64,000 bases of DNA from Berghia stephanieae. Lineage: Eukaryota > Mollusca > Gastropoda > Nudibranchia > Aeolidiidae. Below, in pieces: positions 23,689-32,470 of this stretch. The position numbers and the translations under genes are program-made. The DNA lies in assembly GCA_034508935.3 (NCBI GenBank), contig CM067443.1:8514065-8578064 (forward strand), written 5' to 3'. The first letter of the stretch is position 1, and each line of letters begins with the position of its first letter. The notes under the pieces were generated by a model. That model was not told the DNA's origin. It ran no database searches and saw only the letters and a list, made by a program, of their open reading frames with translations.

Positions 23689-26600
23689 GATTTGGGTTTT
23701 TTTTTCTTGGTTTTTCTTCTGGAGTTTGTTTGTTTTTTTTGGGGGGGGGGGGGGGGGGGGGGGGGTGAAGAAAAAGGTTTAGTTTGTATATTTTGTATTA
23801 TTTTGTATTTTTTGTCGCACTATTTCGCTTACTTATTATTTATTTTTCACTTCATTCATTCAATGCTATAGCAGGTGGGAACCTGTTGGCTTCAGTCCCT
23901 CTCCCTCCCCTCATCAACAAAAACTTACTATCCCTCCCTGGCCATACAAACACCTCTCTCTTCTCTCTAGTGCATTTTGGGTTATTGTTCTTATAGCCTA
24001 TGTGTGACAACAAAAAACAATAGGACCTCTGCCTTATGGTGTCATCAATCATACTAAACCTTTCCTTCCCCATAAATGTTTTGTTTTCAACCGCAAAATA
24101 TCTCGACAAAAACAATGTGTGGGCTATCCAAGGGACATAGTACTGGTCTAGTACCGAGCTCTCATTGCTCTCTATATTTTCTTCTCCTTTCTCTTCATCT
24201 TTCAGAAACACAGTACCAGTACTCCACTTCTAGGTCTCGAGAATTACCAATAAGGCCAGTGCCGCTATTTCCCAACTCAGTCTCGACACCACTCAGCACT
24301 ATTGTCAGGTATGAAAGACCACAATAGATCTGCTGAGATTTGGAGGTGTGAAATTTTGGATCCAATATCTAGAGGTAGAGTTTTTCTCTCACTTAATCGG
24401 AAAACACATTGTATCAAGAAAATTGCTCTAAAAGACCAATTTCAGGTGTTTAATATTTCGTAGTGTTTTTATGCACCTCCGTTGACGGTGTATCTTAACG
24501 GATCATTTTTATACCTCGTCACGCATGCCATTCACCAATTTCATTAGCGATATTGTGTTTCTTCATTTGGACATGGCGAAAGTTATATTGTGCCCATCTG
24601 AGGATGTCTTTGTTAATAAATTTATATAAAATATAATATTTAAAATCGAATATAAACAGAAATAGAGTTGCATTGAAGGTAAAATATGTTTTAGAAGACC
24701 TTATTAAATGTGATGACAGTTCAGGTGGCTCGTGCGCAGTGGACAAGCTGTCAGACTCCAACTTGAAGTACGGTTCGATTCAATGGTGACTTTTTTTTTT
24801 TTGGATTTTCTTTGTTTTTGTTTGCTTTTTTTTTCTTTCTTTTTTTTTTTCAAAAACTTTTTATCATTGTTTTTAAAAAATACTTCGATTTTATTATCTA
24901 AAATTATTTATTTATTTGAGATCAGTATTTGTGTGCCATGTTTCTTTTTACTTTTGATTTTTAAAATTATTGTTATTATTCTTTAATTTTTATATTGTAC
25001 ATCGGTAATCACTAAGCAGCGTGCTAAACTACAATCTAAAACTATTTAAACCTCTGACGTATGCAGCAACAACTTTAACCATCACGCCAACGGGAGGTGC
25101 ATTAAAACGATGCGTTTTTGTACACCTCCAAGGGAGGTGTATTAAAACGGTGGTTTTTGTACACCTTCAACGGAGAGTGTAAAAAACGCCACCTTAATAT
25201 TTATTATATTGGTCGACAATGATGCGGAATGGAAGAGAAATTTTCGATCTTACATAGAAGATTCATATTAACAGGAAGCGGAATTTTAGTGTTCGCTTTC
25301 AAGTTCGACAGCAAGTCAAAATATAGGAATCTTCGTTCAGAGTGGGGGGGGGGGGGGGGGGGCACTGTTATGCCAGGTTTTAATGTTTATGTTATTCATC
25401 TAAGCAAACAACACAGAGAGTTGGCACATTTGAAGTAAGAATAACACCAACTCTATGATCAAAAGTCGAATATCATGCAGGTATTCTGATTTTAGCCAAT
25501 AAAATAGACAGGTGCTGATTATCCATTGGAAAAGTGATGCCCTAGTTTAAAGTTTGGGTTAAAATTTGAAACACTTTTTTTTTTGTTATTGCAGTGGATA
25601 TCTGAATAGTTCTCGTATCATTTTAAAGAGCAGAAAAGCCAAGCTTTCTTTTAGTGTGATTGACATTGTAGGCATGTTCTATCAAATATTATAGTTATAG
25701 TTTGATGATTATTTTTTAATTACGTCATTTTAAAACGTTTGTTTTGTAATCTTTTTCAAAATTGAGGGTGCAAAAAGATAAAAAGAGAGCTCAACTCTAG
25801 ATGATGTCTATGCCAAAGTTCATCAAGATTAAAGGTTCGCTGTTATTTATGTAGGCCGCCAGTTACCAGCGATCTTCTCTCCATGCTAAAGTCCCGTTAC
25901 AACCTGAATCTGGAGGGTGTCGTCAAGTAGGGGAATTCCCAGTAACAGATTTTGTTGGAATTTGGAGCTTTTTTTTGCAAGGCTGTCATTATCCCCAGAC
26001 AGGTGTCTGGGGATAATGGAAAAAAAAAAGTGGCGGAACCAGGATTCGAACCCACAAGTCGATTCTGGTAAAAATTCCAGGGCAGACAACTAAACCATTC
26101 GGCCATGACACCCACTTCGAAGTCGACGCATATTGTGTATATGTAGAGTAACAACTGATTCAATGTTGGTTAATTTTATATTTTTATAGATATTTTATTA
26201 ACTTTCCTTATTTCTACGTGCATTTGGAAACATTCCATATTCTGGAATGTGGATAATTTTAAAGGAGCGGAGTTTCAAATATATGTCTGGGGATAACATT
26301 ATCCCCAGACAGGTGTCTGGAGATTATAATCACAGCCACAGCGTTTTTGCAATTGAAAAGTTAATTATCTCTTACTCTTAGTAAATGGCCTTTTTGGTGC
26401 ACAAATTTGCAGGTCTGATATCTGAACGCAATTATGCGCTTGTTTTAACATTGCATAGCGTTGGTTTGACTTGGACAGCATTTCCATCCACTTAGTCACT
26501 TTAGTATTGAGCCCACCTTGGCCTTGGAACTTGGTAAAATCGATCGGTAAAAGTAAACGACCTGCCAGTTGATAGAGTTTCTGACAGTCAAGCAGCTTAG

Positions 26601-26898
26601 GCTTAAAATTGAATTATTGCAGCAATAATGGTATTGATAGGTAGTTATTTTTTTTTAATGTACCTTTGTTTGTTGAATCCGATATATCTCCCTTCTCTTT
26701 AATTGTTGCATCCGAATCTGTCGGCTTCACAGCAGACAGCCCCTCCATTTTGTTTGAATCGACGGTCTGTGTTTGGTCATGTGACTTACCTACACCGGTC
26801 GCAGTATCTTGCCTGTCTCGTCTTTCCGCATTCTTCCTTGACTTTTGAGTGTGAGCAGCGGGTGTGGGCAGTAAAGCGCCACAAGTCACAAGTTGCAT
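14730..26898 (-). CDS. WFS1: Wolframin, whole gene (6 coding exons)
   Basis: Wolframin is an ER-resident multi-pass membrane glycoprotein that affects ER calcium handling and the unfolded protein response. Coding exons are 26664-26898, 21451-21666, 20404-20603, 19769-19908, 17969-18196 and 14730-16238, all with GT/AG borders, giving about 842 residues (human about 890). Order of parts: a polar cytosolic N-terminus (1-78); a Sel1-like helical region (79-150); a linker (151-264); about ten hydrophobic segments (roughly 285-640); and a luminal C-terminal domain from about 645, with MRCLYG near 699, a CHLNDYDQYSF stretch and a terminal FFPVLS. Human wolframin has matching MRCLYG, CHIKKFDRYKF and FFFPFLS blocks. 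N-glycosylation sequons NMT and NCT lie in the luminal part. An in-frame TAA four codons upstream supports the start ATG at 26898. Exon 3 is one base short of frame. Family identity rests on recalled similarity, not a search. Confidence 0.95.
16370..16653 (-). mobile_element. S1 tRNA-derived SINE, copy 4 (WFS1 intron)
   Basis: On the minus strand from 16653: GTACGGCTATGTGGTCTAGTG, GGTATGACACTCGC, GGTCCTGGGTTCGAGCCTCG (B box), then the S1 body and a tail GTAAAGCGCTTTGAGCACAT ... GCGCTATATAAAGC. It lies in the last WFS1 intron, antisense-neutral to splicing as far as can be seen. Confidence 0.85.
17178..17330 (-). mobile_element. S2 SINE-like 3' fragment (WFS1 intron)
   Basis: It retains the GCATTGTGGCGCTTACAACACTAAGG tail region and the GGCGCCAATAAAAAGGA block, then ends. 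This is a 5'-truncated, diverged copy. Confidence 0.55.
17425..17721 (-). mobile_element. S1 tRNA-derived SINE, copy 5 (WFS1 intron)
   Basis: The best preserved S1 copy. The minus strand from about 17721 runs through the tRNA-Pro-like head (A box TGTGGTCTAGTGG, B box GGTTCGAGCC), the body, and the tail GTAAAGCGCATTGAGCACGT ... GCGCTATATAAATGC. It differs from copy 4 at few sites. Confidence 0.87.
17969..18196 (-). CDS. WFS1: WFS1 coding exon 5 (first membrane segments)
   Basis: Acceptor TTCCACAG|GTACTA and donor GCAG|GTAGGT; 228 bases, phase 0 at both ends (residues 265-340). An amphipathic lead-in (LEFASKKGMK) is followed by two strongly hydrophobic stretches ending AIMIITTLQ, equivalent to the human STIIPTHHINALIFFF and MVICTLK segments. 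From memory, human wolframin encodes this region and the rest in a single large last exon, so the intron after this exon would be an extra one here. Confidence 0.93.
18385..18582 (+). mobile_element. L2-like LINE 3' tail (WFS1 intron)
   Basis: GAGGTGACTTGCTCAAGGCC, CACACAGC and, after a gap, CATGCTGCCCC follow the order of the 3' end of L2-type LINEs and MIR (GTGACTTGCCCAAGGTCACACAGC ... CACGCTGCC). Assignment is from memory of that consensus. Confidence 0.5.
19023..19215. mobile_element. Non-autonomous hAT-like MITE (family M), copy 1
   Basis: It begins CAGGGTTGCCAATTCAGGA and ends GGAAAATTGGCAACTTTG, a 13-base imperfect inverted repeat. The second copy at 22032-22225 shares the interior motif ACACTGAGGGTTTATAA. 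No coding capacity. Confidence 0.68.
19310..19615 (-). mobile_element. S2 SINE-like element, 5' part (WFS1 intron)
   Basis: It matches the half of S2 that holds ACACTCAAAAGTTCACAAA, GAGAGATGATC, AAATATCATCTCTCAAAAC and CTAAGTAATCTCATTCCAAG. The tail half is replaced by AT-rich sequence. Confidence 0.65.
19769..19908 (-). CDS. WFS1: WFS1 coding exon 4
   Basis: Acceptor CCCACAG|TGAAG and donor GACGG|GTAAGT. It encodes about residues 218-264 (KKIGSSITENEFVGVLSQKI and a Ser/Thr-rich tail), matching the human [20 protein letters not shown] region. It enters in phase 1 and leaves in phase 0, joining exon 5 cleanly. It is the last cytosolic segment before the membrane region. Confidence 0.9.
20404..20603 (-). 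CDS. WFS1: WFS1 coding exon 3, one base out of frame
   Basis: The preferred acceptor is CACACAG|GAACTG and the donor is GCTG|GTATGT. The exon reads GTADEKKEEIVWCLN and then AEKKVRNASRKMFSILNP, which lines up with the human wolframin segment GITSENEREV...VRKAALVMYWKLNP. The match holds only if the seven-base T run at 20585-20591 (plus strand) had eight bases; as given, the 200-base exon is one short of the 201 needed to link phase 1 to phase 1. An alternative acceptor just downstream of that run restores the frame but has no pyrimidine tract. A homopolymer sequencing or assembly error is the simplest reading. Confidence 0.85.
21451..21666 (-). CDS. WFS1: WFS1 coding exon 2 (Sel1-like region)
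   Basis: A polypyrimidine tract ending TTTCAG precedes the exon, and the donor is CTTG|GTAAGT. It encodes residues 79-150, including AENGSENSQLALGLYYLKLA and KAVDWLIEASRQGNVEATEK. These are Sel1-like helix pairs, and human wolframin has a matching AVDWLVLAAKQGRREAV block. Both ends are phase 1. This is the most conserved part of the cytosolic domain. Confidence 0.93.
22032..22225. mobile_element. Family M MITE, copy 2 (WFS1 intron 1)
   Basis: It begins CAGGGTTACTAATTCAGGA and ends GGAAAATTGGCAACCTT. About 190 bases, collinear with copy 1. Confidence 0.68.
22300..23656. other. WFS1 intron 1, no supported feature
   Basis: T-rich runs near 22370-22400 and 22700-22730 and AT-rich single-copy sequence. 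No exon with family similarity was found here. Confidence 0.55.
23657..23765. repeat. Two long poly-G tracts
   Basis: Thirty consecutive G at 23657-23686 and about twenty-five at 23741-23765, separated by T-rich sequence. On the WFS1 sense strand they are poly-C. Exact lengths are doubtful because such runs are hard to sequence. Confidence 0.9.
23766..25090. other. WFS1 intron 1, no supported feature
   Basis: Single-copy and T-rich sequence with no recognisable element or exon. A GGTG/CACC-rich motif near 24475-24500 resembles the hairpin repeat at 25094. Confidence 0.5.
25094..25192. repeat. Tandem hairpin repeat, about 40-base unit
   Basis: About 2.5 units of GGGAGGTG...TTAAAACG...GTTTTTGTACACCTCCAA. 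Each unit is nearly self-complementary (GGAGGTGTA against TACACCTCC), and the junction forms the palindrome TACACCTCCAAGGGAGGTGTA with a three-base loop. Confidence 0.75.
25343..25363. repeat. Poly-G tract
   Basis: About 20 consecutive G bases within WFS1 intron 1. Confidence 0.9.
25988..26017. repeat. 30-base near-perfect palindrome
   Basis: ATTATCCCCAGACA, a GG centre, then the exact complement. It abuts the tRNA-like module at 26030, and a second copy with an extra arm lies at 26284-26328. It could form a strong hairpin; its role is unknown. Confidence 0.85.
26030..26114 (-). repeat. tRNA-Ser/Leu-like module (SINE head or tRNA pseudogene)
   Basis: The minus strand carries TGGCCGAATGG (A box) and GTGGGTTCGAATCC (B box) with about 25 bases of extra arm between anticodon and T arm, as in class II tRNAs. 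Acceptor arms do not pair (GGTGTCA against TTCCGCC), so a functional tRNA is unlikely. The hairpin and repeat sequence downstream suggest a SINE. Confidence 0.6.
26284..26328. repeat. Second copy of the CCCCAGACA palindrome
   Basis: TGTCTGGGGATAAC, ATTATCCCCAGACA, GG, then TGTCTGGAGATTAT: three alternating arms of the same inverted sequence. Confidence 0.8.
26664..26898 (-). CDS. WFS1: WFS1 coding exon 1
   Basis: This exon starts at the ATG at 26898 and ends at AAAG|GTACAT, leaving one base for the next codon (phase 1). It encodes residues 1-78, a hydrophilic, low-complexity Lys/Asp/Thr-rich cytosolic tail without recognisable motifs. Such poor conservation is usual for wolframin N-termini. 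The G completes GAT (Asp79) with exon 2. The start could differ if an untranslated upstream exon exists; none can be recognised. Confidence 0.82.
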
Positions 26899-27796
26899 CG
26901 TGAATATTTAAAAGGAGAAAAAAAATTGCACTGATTTAATTTTGTGATTTTTTTTTTCTGTTCCCTTTCTTTTATTAACAATTTCAAGCAGAAAGCACGC
27001 CACTGATAGACCTGCGCGTGCAGTAACACGCAATTAGAATTTAAGTGTTTTTTGCTTTATTTTTTATTACCAACATAATTGTCATGCAGACGGATTTATT
27101 ATTATTATACTAGCCAATAACCAATGTGGGCTACTTGAAATGTTATTGTAATATGCATTGGTTTTAAGTGTCATCCTCTTGATTGATTTGTTTCATTCGT
27201 CGTTCTGAGTGATGTGTGTAGTTTGGCTATTAATGACATCTGTCACTTGTCTTGGAACAAACTCAAAGAATTTTTAGTGTGGTCAGTGGCCTGGTGGATA
27301 ACACTGCCTTTGCACACTTTACCGCCTGCTGTGTCGTCCTTTTTTTTTTTTTGTACTAACACTTACAATTACAATATCCGCGGATCCGCGGAATTCGGGA
27401 TTTTAGGATTTTTACAGAAATTTTCCGCTGTTTTTGCCGTGTCAAACAGTTTCCGCTTAGTGGTAGTTCAGCTGAAAAATCACGGATATGTCTTGTGTCA
27501 TTTTTTGACACCTCTGCTCAGCTGCATGATTTTTGGTGACACTCATGCCCATGACGTTAGTCTAGACACACTGGCGCCAGATGTTATAATGGCACAATAC
27601 CCATGGTGGCCTTGGATAAAAAGATGATCGAAAGGGAAGGGGATGGAGCAAATGGTGTTCATATTTTTGTACCCTTTAGCTTTGTACTTTGTACTCTTTA
27701 TTTTATTTTGTTTGTTTGTTCTGAATTCAATTGAATTCAGCACAACTTATGTCTAAATTACCAATTAAAAAAAAAAAAAAGAATCAATCATATTGG
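26899..27796. other. Upstream flank of WFS1
   Basis: This is the region expected to hold the WFS1 promoter and 5' UTR. I see no TATA box, CpG cluster or other promoter signal I can support. A CCGCGGATCCGCGG palindrome lies at about 27376. Confidence 0.45.
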
Positions 27797-27813
27797 TCTC
27801 TCTCTCTCTCTCT

Positions 27814-27879
<66 letters not shown>

Positions 27880-27896
27880 CCTCTTCTTCCTCTCTC
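27797..27896. repeat. (CT)n microsatellite
   Basis: About 100 bases of CT repeats with few TTCTT/CCTCC interruptions. Confidence 0.95.
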
Positions 27897-28340
27897 AAGG
27901 TTTGAGAGGTTTTTTTTGTCAAGATGAGGGTCATTTCAATCGATCGATATTTGAAGGTCGAGTTTTCTGGCCAAATTTTAAAATATGGGTTTTTCCAGAT
28001 TACGGCAGAAATAGACTGTCGTCTTTTGAAACCATCTTTCTAAAAGGACAATAATATGGATTGTTCTTAACCCATCGAAGGTACACAAGCTACTATTCAA
28101 GAGTCAGCTACTCATGATACAGTTTCATCCAAAATTTAACAATCTGCATCATAGATTGTCATTGGTCTTTTAAATGAATCACGGGACAGTGAATTCTTCC
28201 GATTTAATACGACCAGACTATTATTTGGTCCATGTAAATCAAAACATTAATAGCCACCGAGTCATATTTTCAATATACCGTATAATACAGTCAAATCACA
28301 GACGGGCTTGACATCATCGGTGCCGCCACTGAAATACAAA

Positions 28341-28575
28341 GGTGTGTATAGATAGTTTAAGACGTCACTCATGTCTGTTTGTTTGTTTGTTTTTTTTTTT
28401 TTTTTTTTTTTTGTTTTTTTTTGCCATCCGCGTTTATGAGTAATTCTCACTAAACTGTATTAACCAGACTATAAACGTTCAAGGTTACACATAGTTTTGT
28501 ATGTTGCTCCGTTATACTTATACTTCCGGGTGGCAATGTTGAGAGCTTCTTAGCCAAGCGCATACTATCTATAAT
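28341..28575 (+). repeat. Dispersed repeat D, part Y, copy 2
   Basis: GACGTCACTCATGTC, a T tract (28389-28421), TTGCCATCCGCGTTTATGAG, CTTCCGGGTGGCAATGTTG and AGCCAAGCGCAT follow the order in copy 1 at 4485. The T run replaces TTGTTATTGT. Confidence 0.72.
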
Positions 28576-28812
28576 GTATGTCAGAGGGAACATTTAATGA
28601 GATGCATAGATCTGGTATTTAAAATTCATAATATTATGATAATATGATATTGATATGTTCCTATCTCATGGTAATGGTATCGATTTATCATTCTGATATA
28701 ATGTATCATGTTCAATTATGTTCACAGAGAGCAAAAATTCCGTCTTCTCTGTCAACCACGACAGTCATGATTATCAGATTCAACTTAATTGATAGAACGA
28801 AGTTGACGACAC

Positions 28813-29045
28813 TCTTTGTTATTGTTTTTTGCCACTTGCGTTTATGAGTAATGCTCACTAAACTGTGTTAACTAGACTATAAAAGTTTAAGGTTACACAT
28901 TGTTTTGTGTGTTGATCTCTGACAGTCGTAATAATGTAAACAATAGTGTGATTTGATAACATATCGAACTACACAGTTTTTTCTGTCGATGGCATGTGTC
29001 TAAGTAAAATACCCACTGTTCTACCGCTTGATCAATTGGATTCAG
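28813..29045 (+). repeat. Dispersed repeat D, copy 3 with inverted part X
   Basis: 28813-28925 repeats part Y (TTTGTTATTGTTTTTTGCCA, CACTAAACTGTGTTAACTAG). From 28975, part X appears as the reverse complement of 4340-4405. The two parts are in opposite relative orientation compared with the 4.4 kb copy. Confidence 0.65.
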
Positions 29046-29469
29046 TAGTCTGATGTCACGCCGCCAGGCAACGGTGGCCATCTTGGTTCTAAACAAAGAA
29101 AATCATTACTTTTTATTCTTCATGCTGGCTAGAACTTTTCATTCCCTTTTCATATGCCTTTTGATCAGAATGTGTAAAAGTCAAAACATGATCATATTTA
29201 TGTGTTTTTTTTTCCTCTGGAAGCGTTTTTATGCCAGCCGGAGAAATATTTCATAGGGCGTCCGCCATTGTTCCGATAGTTTAGAGCCAGTGTTACTAAG
29301 TTACCATGCGTCATTAGGAAGGAAGTGACGTTACGACTATTGAATCCTATTGAACCAACACAGAAAACTATTTGTAAATTTAAACGTTTACCATATGATC
29401 GAGAAATAATAACAACGACCAGGGAGAGGTTGATTTCATTCACGATTGTTTATAAACAACTAAATATTC

Positions 29470-29835
29470 AGTTATGGGAAGTGGGCAGCGGACCTGGGAC
29501 TCAGGGAAGTGTACACCACTGGGAGTGAACCTGGGTTATGAGGGGGAGGAGGGTGATTCTTTTTTTTACGAAACCCGACAAAGATATGGGAAGTGGGAGC
29601 AGTGGGGAGTGAACCAGGGACTCAGGGAATTGTACACCAATGGGGAGTGAACCTGGGATTATGGGAGGAGGATATCACTGGGGAATGGACCTGGGACTAT
29701 GGGAGATGGATACCACCAGTGAGAATTAAAGCTGGACTATGGAAGTTGGGCACCTGAGGAGAATGAACCTAAGACTATAGGAGGTGGGCACCAGTGGGGA
29801 ATGAACCGGTGGACTCAGGGAAGTGCACACCAGTG
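29470..29835. repeat. Minisatellite, unit about 45 bases
   Basis: About eight imperfect units of the type GTGGGCACCAGTGGGGAATGAACC...GGACT-ATGGGAG. Units vary by substitutions and small indels. No reading frame persists. Confidence 0.8.
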
Positions 29836-30238
29836 TAGGTAGTTTTGTTTTCTCTTTTTCTTTTGCATTTTAATACTACTTAAACCGAACATGATGGTAA
29901 CTTTACATGGGTATTTAATCTGCACCATTAAGGTCCAAGAAAATATAAAACAAAGAGACCTAGCCTTAACAAAGCAGAGGTACATAGTTGTAGCTCTCAG
30001 TTCAACATAATAGTACCCCATAAAGTCCCATCCAGAATCAGACCTATAATCACCACTAAAAAAATGAGCTTAATATCTGACAAATACTTATGTATTTGTT
30101 GGGGAAAACTTTCCTTTTGGTCTATATCTCAGTCGATGAAAGAGACATGAGGGAAGCTCTGTCAGCGAACAGACAATGACAACTCCGACGTTAGCAGCAG
30201 TCCTCCGGGCGAATGCCTTGTCCACTCCGTCATCTCGT

Positions 30239-30260
30239 CCCCCCCCCCCCCCCCCCCCCC
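30239..30260. repeat. Poly-C tract
   Basis: About 22 C bases, then an ACCCCTTCCC and T tract. Confidence 0.9.
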
Positions 30261-30867
30261 ACCCCTTCCCTTTTTTTTTCACCAATATAGGCCAATGCTT
30301 CCAAGATACATACCAACAACTAAAGATTATTTAATATCATGAAGAAATGAGTTAATTTCTCCATTAAAACCATCCACCCAGCTGTTTTTCTTTCGGCAAA
30401 GGATCACAATCTCAGATAAAGTTAGCAATATGGGGTAGCTTCAATCCCGGACAAAGACGGAAGTGGCATTGAAGAGGTCAGTAGATAGGCCTGTAGGTGG
30501 AAAAGAAGGCTCCAACCCTGCCCTGGAAAAATGATATGTGCATCTGCCTCCCAACGTGTGCTCTTTTCTATTCCCAGTTGCAATGTTTTTTCCATCACTT
30601 CTTTATTTTCCATGACTCGGAAGTAAATGTGTGACTTGATCCAATTTGGATCATAACTCTCTCCTTGCCGATCATTTTCAGTATTTTCCCCAAAATGGAA
30701 GGCTTACCCAGCAGAAAAAAATATTTTTAAAACTGAAACAAGCTTCTAAAAAACAACTTTATGTTCTTATTAATTAAACAAAGTTCATTCTTCAAATTTG
30801 TGGGCGATACAAATAAATCTGAAAAGTAAGAAAAATGAAGTGAGTAAAATTGTATCGAACCAATGGT

Positions 30868-32470
30868 AAAAAATTTTGCTGTAGGTGGTAGGGGGTTAGA
30901 ACGGACATCTATTGAACTTTACCAATCATTAAGAGTGTTAGAGTCTGTGTTCTGAGTGAATAATTGTTGACACAAACAATTGTTAAATGGGTTATCAATT
31001 TTTTCATGAATGCATTGGCTACGCGCTCTGTCGAACATCTTAATTTTTTTTAAATCAAGACCACTGCAAATAAGTTTTGTTATTTGTTGGTTTTAGATTT
31101 TATGGGGTCTATTTATTTAATCAAAAGAACAACGTCATCAGACTGATGCATGGTGAATGCTTTTTTTTAATTAAAATAAAATGAATAAATCAGTTCCTTC
31201 GGATAACCAACCGTTAATTGCAGTCAGTTAATCAAACATATCCAAGAAACAAATTTTATTAGGCATGGTGTTTGAACACTCGCGTTAATCGCATAACGAG
31301 CATCGGTGAGGCTTAGTCTCATCACGGTAATCTCGTTGACTCCAAAAAATTAAACGACAAAGCGTGAAGTCATATTAATCTATCAATCAACTTGCATCAC
31401 ACGCTTTGATTAAAACATACAGGGCTGCCATATGCTATTATTAACTTTCTACAGCATTTATGACTCAAACAATTTTAAAACAAACGATTTGAGTTACATG
31501 GTATGTCATGGTTTGGGTGATTTTGTGGTGACTGGAAACTCAACTTCGTTAATCGTAATAATCGATGATCAAGAGTGTTGCGAATATGCCGAAGTCACTA
31601 GTTAAAATTAATTAAATTTTATTTCGCAAAATAAAAAGTGTGATTTATAGAACATTTATTTTCGCACATGCATGGCTAGTTGAAACTTTATTAGTGCCAT
31701 CAGACCAAAAAAAATAGTTAACCATATCAAGTTTCTAGATCCCTCTCAACACTTTATGATCGCCTTTTGTATTCTTTAACAATAACCATCGAAGCTACAG
31801 TTAGTACACAGTTCAGACCCAGATCAATGGAGATGTAAAAGTTGCAAATACCCATACACAGAGAACATGGTATTACGATGTTTATGCGTATTGTTACTCA
31901 AATAAATACATGGTGGCAACAGCACTAGCATTGTCAAGCTAAGAAGAATATTTGAGATAAAGTCGAGACAAAAGAGACACAATATAATTTCCGGGGGTGA
32001 CCATTCAAACTAACAATTATTTTTTAATCAAAAACTCCGCAGAGTATGAAAATTAAGATATAAACTATTATATACAACAAAACGATATATTACGTCACCC
32101 TTTATTTTGGACACGACTTTCCATTGAGCTTAAAAGATTTGTTTCAGTCCAACCATTCCATAGTAAATCTTGAAATAAAAGTTCTTGCTATAAGCCTTTA
32201 AACTTTGTGATTTCACATCAAAACATACCATGGTTTTCAGTGTTTAAGTTTAATATTAATCTGTGATGAGTCGCGACAGGCTGCTTATTTTGGACAAAGC
32301 ATTGGTGAAAGTAAAAAAAACAAATAGATGACAACAATTATCATGGGCGGATGGTGGTTGAATCTGACTTTTTTAACTCTGCGTTTATATGCTGTATTAT
32401 AGTGTGATCCATGATCATATATTTGTTTCAAACCAAAGTCATTTCTAATAAACCCAACTTCTTAAATCCC
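30868..32470. repeat. Left arm of a flanking direct duplication
   Basis: From TGCTGTAGGTGGTA onward this stretch matches 35239-37075 in the same order (TTGTTAAATGGGTTAT, GAATGCATTGGCTACG, ATGCGTATTGTTACT, AAAAGATTTGTTTCAGTCC, CTTTGTGATTT). Differences are mostly small indels. It stops at about 32470, next to the tandem array, before the sequence corresponding to the last DOLK exon. Confidence 0.8.
31191..31601. mobile_element. pogo/Tc1-like MITE (family T), copy inside left arm
   Basis: It begins CAGTTCCTTCGGATAACC and ends GCCGAAGTCACTAG, degenerate forms of the ends seen at 35605 and 56979. The interior TTAATCGTAATA and GTTAATTGCA motifs repeat. It is collinear with the right-arm copy, so it predates the duplication. 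Confidence 0.6.

Noticed and set aside
26030-26114. Functional tRNA-Ser or tRNA-Leu gene
   Set aside because: A and B boxes are good but the acceptor and T stems do not pair.
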